Source of the DNA: Eremochloa ophiuroides
Lineage: Eukaryota; Streptophyta; Magnoliopsida; Poales; Poaceae
NCBI GenBank assembly: GCA_038502445.1
Contig: JAHLJS010000008.1
Location: forward strand, 66,835,306-66,899,305
Direction of reading: 5' to 3'
DNA length: 64,000 nt
This document shows, piece by piece, positions 57,867 through 64,000 of this stretch (the first letter of the stretch is position 1; each line of letters begins with the position of its first letter). The notes under the pieces were generated by a model, which ran no database searches, had not been told where the DNA came from, and saw only the letters and a list, made by a program, of their open reading frames with translations. Position numbers and translations under genes: made by a program.

Positions 57867-60800
57867 TCAAGTCGCGGAAGGAAGCGCCCAGCTCTTGGGC
57901 ACGGGGCCGATGTCATATATGATCTCCCTGTGGCAGGACCAGACAAGTTTGATGGCTTCCGGAGTTCCGATCCCTGCGCCTCGCGGATCACCAGCCGGGC
58001 CAAACCTGGGTTTTACAGCGGGATGGAAATGTCACGTTGCCATACATAATCCGTGTAACTACATGGAACCGTGCAAGTCAAGTTTGGTTTTGGGTCTTGG
58101 CTGGCTCACCAGTGGTTCTGTGGAGCACCAGTGGTCCTCGCTCGGATTACCGGCGTAGGTTGTCCCGTTAACAGATCTCCCAAGCACATCCTGAAATTAA
58201 TAAACCAATATAAGGAAAACGTTCTGAAGTCATTCGAGTGTTTGGTTACTGACAGCGATGCTTTTGAGGATCCTGAGAGTATGCTGACGAGATCCTAAAT
58301 TTATCAAACTAGCTTCATGAGAAATGCGGGGTCAAACCAACTTGCCTGCAGGAATAGTGGGTCGTTTGAGACTACTGCAGCCGTCAGATGCGCATTCATC
58401 CTTTCACATGCTTCTAAGACCAATTCAAGCTGATCCTCAGAATAATCTGTAACCACCTGGATTATGGAATCAGAATAGGTCAGTTTATTACTATAAAATC
58501 ATTAATAAGCAGCCCTAATAGAATAAATCAACACCATAGAAACATGTAGTTTAACTCCTGACAAAGCCTCTGTCAGTATGCGCGATAAGGACTACAGCTA
58601 AGAGTGCTTTAAAAAATATGCACGCAGCTTTGAATGAATGTAGGAAAAACCTACAGGCATATGTTGCACTCCAAAACAAATTATGGTATTTTGAACTATG
58701 CCCTTTCTGTAGCCAGGATTATCAAGCATTACTGTATTATTTTTCATTATGGTAACATAATTACACCACGGGTCTATTACCTGGAATGGACCAAATATCT
58801 CCTTTGTCACAAGCTCGAAGTTCCCACTTTTTAGAATTTCTTCCAGAGGAACAAATACAGCAGTAGGCTTCATGGCACCATAAATTTTGGGAATTGAGTG
58901 ATTCGCCAAAGGTTCACCACCAAACAGAACCTTCGATCCTGGTATTTTGAGAAGGTTGTTCATGTGCTCTATCATGGCTTCTGTAGTAACCTGGATCAGA
59001 AAAGATCCATAATATTAATTAATTCTAAGAAGAAACCCAAAAACTGTTTACACTGCTAATATAGTTGTAACCACATTTCCGACAAAAAAATAGTGATGAA
59101 TAGCTAGATTTTCTTTTTTTTTTCTCCGCACATATTTGACCTTTTAGATGAAAACCTGTACTGCACAAAGACAATTTCCTTTGTCTTCTCTTCTTACAGA
59201 CTACTTGATGTCTGGACCCTCACATCTATTAAAATAACAGGGAAAAAAATATTACCTGGTTACATTTATTGCTTGATTAAGTTTTTACCTACTATTTATT
59301 CCCAAAATGACACTATACCATTTTAGTTACAAAGAAATTTGTGATTACAATCCAGAATGTCCACTTACTGTAAGGACTGGACCAATTGTTAAATCTTCAA
59401 GCTTCCTTCTTTCAGAAAGTTTCTTCATTTTCTCAAGCAGACCACTAGAAGACCAATTCTGCAAGTGGAAGCAAATTATACAACAAAGAAGCAGAAGCAG
59501 AGTACTTTGATTGCAATTTAAAATATGCCAAAGGGCATTGTAAGATCTTTCATAGCTTCCGAAGTTCATTAACCTACAATAGCACATGCATCCACAATGT
59601 CACCCACTCCCAGGTCCCAGCTGTTGATGCCTTTTCTTTTCTTTTCTTTTCTTTTCTTTTTTAATTCTCTTGAGCAGATACATAATGACCCAAAACTTTT
59701 AGACCAACATGATTAGAGAGGTAGTAGCCCTAGCATTGACCAAGTTACCAGAGAATATAGCACCAAAGGATCAACAAAGGGGACCACAAGTCAAAGATCA
59801 ACCAACCAAGAACATTAAATGCTTCATCAGCGATGAACACAATCCACAATAACAATCCTAGATCATTAGCAAAGTAAGGCACATTTGGCAGTCTTTACCT
59901 TGTGCATGAATAGAACAGACTGAGCAGAGCATTTCTGACCGCTACAAGCATAAGCATCCTGATCGCAAACCCATGCAACATAATCAACCTGTTTGGTCAC
60001 AAATCACAAATATCCAGTCAAGTCAAGTCATAATTCTGATTGTGATTTTTAGACATTGAATAGAAATATGGCTTAGACCTCTTGAACATCTGGACCAAGA
60101 ATTTTCCAATCAAAACCAGCATCCTCCAATTTGACTCGGCCTTTCAAATCAGCAGCCAATTTCTCTGCTACCCGTGAGCTCCCAGTGAAAAGGGTCATTT
60201 TTGGATTAGCCTACATGATATCACAAAAAATTCAAGCATAAGAACTTCCACATAAAAGCAGAGTTTCAGTCCACTTGGTCGATAAGGACTTTCGGCATTG
60301 AATGGATATAAACTGGCAGATAGCATATTCTTCTCTATTAATTTCTTGGGCCAATTGCAAGACTGCCCCTATTCTGAAGTCTAATTGCTCGTTTGCCCCT
60401 CTTTTTTAAACTTTGCACGTTTGCCCCTGTTTTTTGAACCCGAAGCAACCAGTTTAAAAAACAGGGGCAAACGTGCAAAGTTTAAAAAAGAGGGGCAAAC
60501 GAGCAATTAGACTTCAGAATAGGGGCAGTCTTGCAATTGGCCCTAATTTCTTTAAAACCTCAATTGCAGAACACAATGTTATGTGCCATCTTATAAAAAA
60601 AACAACGTTATGTGCCACATACTTCCCCTAAAAGTTACCACACACCGAGAAATAAAAATGCTAACTGAATTCGTTGAAGCACAACATATTGGTGATTATC
60701 AATGAGATGAACAACTCTTCAATTCTTAAACTAAAATGTTATAAAATAAAGAAACAAGCACATGTTTCAAACGTGGAACTAGTTTGTCACAGAACATAAC

Positions 60801-63800
60801 AGCAAGTACACAAATCAAGAACAAATGTTCGAAATTTCGCACAATCAAGTCTGTGATCCAAAGTAATTTCCTTGACCCCACTGAAAATGTGTTGCCTTAT
60901 CTAGTTATTCATAACTTGTACCATCACAGAATAACCATTCATACCTCTAACAGAAGCTTGTTCATTGTGACACCATCAGAATTTATGAAATCCATATCCT
61001 CCGCTGGCAATCCACAATCATGAAGCAACCTAATCATCTGTTCCATCACAATGCTAACCTTGCTGTCAACCTTCAGTACTGGTTTATTCCCCATGTATAG
61101 TGCTCCCATTACTTGTAGTAAGGGAATCTCCAACGGAAAATTGAATGGTGTGATAACTGCAACCTGCACAAATTCTAGATCTATTAGCTCTAACATGTCA
61201 TAAATTTGAATAAAAGAAATACAAATGTTTGTCTTATACAGCATAATATAGAACTATATCGTCAGCTAACATGTGACAGGCAGCTTGCATGCAGACACTC
61301 GAATGTGTCAACACTCCGCAAGACAGACGTGGCAACAGCCAATTTGACTAACAGTCTAACATAGCAAATTTTGTTGAAAGACATGCCCCACCCCAAGAGA
61401 TTAAAAGGTATATCTTGAAACTCAAACTGAACTATAACTCAAAAGGAACAAGGACTTATCACTTACAATAATGATTTGATCCATGAAAATTAACTTGATC
61501 CTCTAGAAAATTATTCGCAATAATATGGTTATTTCACATGGGTTTTTATGTGCTCTAAAGACTAGAGACAAAAAGGAGTACAAGAAATTTCAAAAACTTT
61601 TTTTTTTTGGCCAGAATCAGATGAGGCTGTTAAGAACACTTACTGGGCCATATGGCCAACGGTAGCCATTACTTCTTTGTCCAAGATGGTTGCCAGGTAC
61701 AGCAAATGACCTTGCCAGAAAGCGTACCTGTTACACCAAACAAAGAGAATATTGAATAATGAGAAGATGAGTGATATTCTTTGAATCTACACACAGGAGT
61801 ATTTTCTTCCAATCTGCACAGTTCAGACTAGACCATTTTGATAGCTCTGCATGCTCTCAACACATTACAACTATGTTGTAAAAAAAACATTACAATTAAG
61901 GTCAACACTATTGGATAGATTATTACGCATGACAGTTTTTGCCATCGTACGAATGAAGAAATCTCACATGTATAGAAAAGAAGCGAACTGAAGCTGAATA
62001 CCTGATCTCCACAAAAGTTTTCCAAAAACTTTTGAGTAACTTGAACTTCTGCAAGAGCTTGTTGGTAGCTCTTTGGAGACACCCTTTGGATAAGTTTAGC
62101 AAAGAAATCTGAGACCTGCATTGGGCATTTTGACAACAATGAGCCATAAAACTAAAATAGCTAACTGTGTCTCTTCTCAACATGACTTGTTTTGCAGTAT
62201 AAAGTATTTCACAAGGCAGATCAATCCAATCATACTAGTAGAATTTGGACAATATTTACAAGGATAAAAGGCAGATAAATAATTTTATTATCAATAGGAT
62301 AAGATAGCTTACTGCAGGTTGGCCCAGCATATGTGCAGCTTTTGCAGATATATCTCCATACATGAGGTACCTGCACATTAGAGCTTTTTAAAGAAAAGAG
62401 CAATAATGTTATGATAAATAATGATTTAAAACTTGACGTGAAAAGTAAAATCTACCAAGATTGTGAATTTATGATGTAACAAAACAATGTGTCAGTGTCT
62501 TTTTTTTTTCCTATTAGGATGTTGGAAGTTGGAACACACGTCAGATATCTAGGGACATCATGGGAAGAGATTATTTGTAGCATAGCATAAACTTCAATGA
62601 TCAAGTAAAGAGTAACAATCAAATTCGAAAATGGTAATGTTCATGAGAGAGTCAGTGGACAGAGGGCATATAAGTGGTTCAGGCTTAATAAACTGTCATG
62701 TTGTGAGAGGAAAACACTGCTGAATGGCTGGCTGATGCTGGCTGGTAAGTTCAAGCGAACAGAGTCATAGATTGCTCCTTTTTGGCGAACCAAAATAAGT
62801 TAGCTCTGAGATACAGTTCAAAACAGAAGATAGCTAAACACACCTCTCTGGAGCTTTAAGTGGGTTGTGAAGTCCATGCTTTGGGCATTTTGATAAACTC
62901 TCCACAAATGGCTATACAAGGAAAAGAGAGAAAAAGAGATCACATATTGCACGAGTACATGCTTGACACAAGATCTCGACAAAACAACATCTCTAACCTC
63001 GAATAACAATATGAAAATATCAAACAAGTTTAAATACAACTTCTGAATGGACAAGAATTCTATCTTAGCAGTTACATAGTGGTATGATGAAGTTACATAT
63101 CCTTGCCATAAAAAAGAGGCAGGAGAATTATCCCTAAGCATACCTTTATTTCTGTTCCCTGAACCTCAGCAACTTTGATGAATTTGTCACCGTTCAAGGG
63201 ATCGACTATCCAGTTCCAGTTAGCAGATGCTGTCCAGCTGCCCTGCACTGTACCACTGTGGTTGAGACAGAGACAACTCAAGGCTAGATTGATTTGCATT
63301 GCTGTGCATCTAAACGGAGACATAAAACAACATATCTTCTTCAGTTGGAAGTGTGAACACAAGCATCGGTTTCGAAGACGAAAAAAAAAAAAAAACCCAC
63401 AAGCAGAGTCCTTACCAAAGTTCCGCACTTCCGCGGGGCTGGAACCTGAAACCTCTTGCGGAGACACCGTCGCAAATGACGGCGTGTGCAGCCACCTGCA
63501 AACCACCCGACGAACAATCAGCCGCAGGCCCAAGTGAACTTATCATCCACACCTAGTGCGGCCTCGAGTAGTAAGGAGTAGTCCGAGTAGCCACACGCAC
63601 GGCTGCCCCGATCCCCCGAACAACCCTGACAGGGCATGGAACCCCTATCGCCACCGCACACTGCCCATCAGCGCGATCCCCCCAACTCGCATCAGATCAC
63701 GCAACGTCGCAACGGGCACCTCCATTTGCACGCGCAACAGATCGCGGGGGGAAAGAGGGGGGGAAAATGGAGCGGGGCAAGAGGCGGGATCACCTCACCT

Positions 63801-63872
63801 GGACACGCACGCGAGGGGCGCGGATCGAGGGACGGCGGCGGCGAGGTGCCGCCGGGAGAGGAGGCGGCTCAT
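57867..63872 (-). CDS. ALDH12A1: Delta-1-pyrroline-5-carboxylate dehydrogenase (P5CDH), one frame break
   Basis: Fifteen exons: 63872-63799, 63495-63416, 63247-63144, 62911-62844, 62370-62313, 62115-62002, 61727-61644, 61163-60945, 60210-60079, 59988-59899, 59458-59369, 58990-58781, 58456-58346, 58190-58110 and 58005-57867. All but one join in phase, to about 550 residues. The enzyme is the mitochondrial matrix aldehyde dehydrogenase that oxidises P5C to glutamate with NAD in proline and arginine breakdown. Residues 1 to about 25 (MSRLLSRRHLAAAVPRSAPL) are a presequence. Family segments include NWNWIVDPLNGDKFIKVAEV, ITPFNFPLEIPLLQVMGALY, TGSSRVAEKLA and SGQKCSAQ with the catalytic Cys at about residue 331. 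KEIFGPFQ and the end PKSWALPSAT are also present. Intron 13 has a GC donor (CAG/GCAAGT). Exon 14 is 81 bp where 80 keep the frame, so RARTTGAP-like sequence is out of frame after TTYAG. A truncated product would lose about the last 60 residues. Confidence 0.9.
60348..60543. mobile_element. Foldback MITE, Mutator-like, 92-bp inverted arms with 9-bp target duplication
   Basis: The left arm 60348-60439 and right arm 60452-60543 are reverse complements with one mismatch by eye, separated by a 12-base loop. The arms start gggccaattgcaagactgcc. The 9 bp taatttctt stand directly on both sides (60339-60347 and 60544-60552). A 9-bp target duplication is the hallmark of Mutator-like transposition. The element lies in intron 8 of P5CDH and would form a long hairpin in the pre-mRNA. 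Confidence 0.93.
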
Positions 63873-64000
63873 CGGCGGCGAGGGCGGTGGCTGGCTTCAC
63901 TGCGCTCGTCGCTTCGATCGTCAGCGAGTGGGCTGTTGCGTGGCGTCTCCGCCGCAGTCTCTCCTCGCTGCTGTCGTCGTGTATCCCCGCGGGCGCTTTT
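63873..64000 (-). promoter_or_regulatory. 5' leader of P5CDH
   Basis: The DNA upstream of the ATG at 63872 is GC-rich, with gcc/ctc repeats, as in grass leaders. The promoter itself lies beyond the window edge. No TATA box can be placed. Confidence 0.5.

Overview
This is nuclear DNA from a grass, most likely an Andropogoneae relative of maize, sorghum or sugarcane. The signs are GT-AG introns (one GC-AG), GC-rich first exons, grass-type MITEs and a Tat-lineage Ty3/Gypsy LTR retrotransposon. Exon models below were built by hand from splice sites and reading phase. The lineage call rests on general familiarity, not on a search.

Layout. 0-5.7 kb: the 5' end of a UDP-glycosyltransferase (minus, cut by the window edge) and a two-exon gene for an 80-residue membrane-anchored protein (minus). 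5.7-9.3 kb: an eight-exon S1-domain RNA-binding protein, probably plastid-targeted (plus). 11.4-23.6 kb: a complete, very young LTR retrotransposon with two 1,912-bp LTRs differing at about five sites and an ACAAT target duplication. It sits inside an AT-rich repeat array, and its frame is interrupted twice. 24-27 kb: a few exons of an unrecognised gene, then MITEs. 28-32 kb: an IQ67-domain calmodulin-binding gene (plus) with two frame breaks. 34.8-38.5 kb: complex I subunit B2 (minus). 40-42.9 kb: the mitochondrial porin VDAC (plus), divergent from it. 43.6-45.8 kb: a double-AP2 transcription factor (minus). 46.8-57.6 kb: gene-poor DNA with minisatellites, a LINE remnant, a decayed alpha/beta-hydrolase gene and an unrecognised broken gene. 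57.9-63.9 kb: a 15-exon mitochondrial delta-1-pyrroline-5-carboxylate dehydrogenase (minus), with one apparent frame break near its end and a foldback transposon in intron 8.

The genes form no operon or obvious pathway. Three encode mitochondrial proteins (complex I B2, VDAC, P5CDH), and the first two share a 1.6-kb divergent promoter. The most notable observations are the young but frame-interrupted retrotransposon with a hairpin-rich 60-bp repeat array in each LTR, the near-perfect foldback with a 9-bp target duplication in the P5CDH intron, and the indels in otherwise well-kept IQD and P5CDH genes. I found no CRISPR array, no prokaryotic system and no convincing new gene system.
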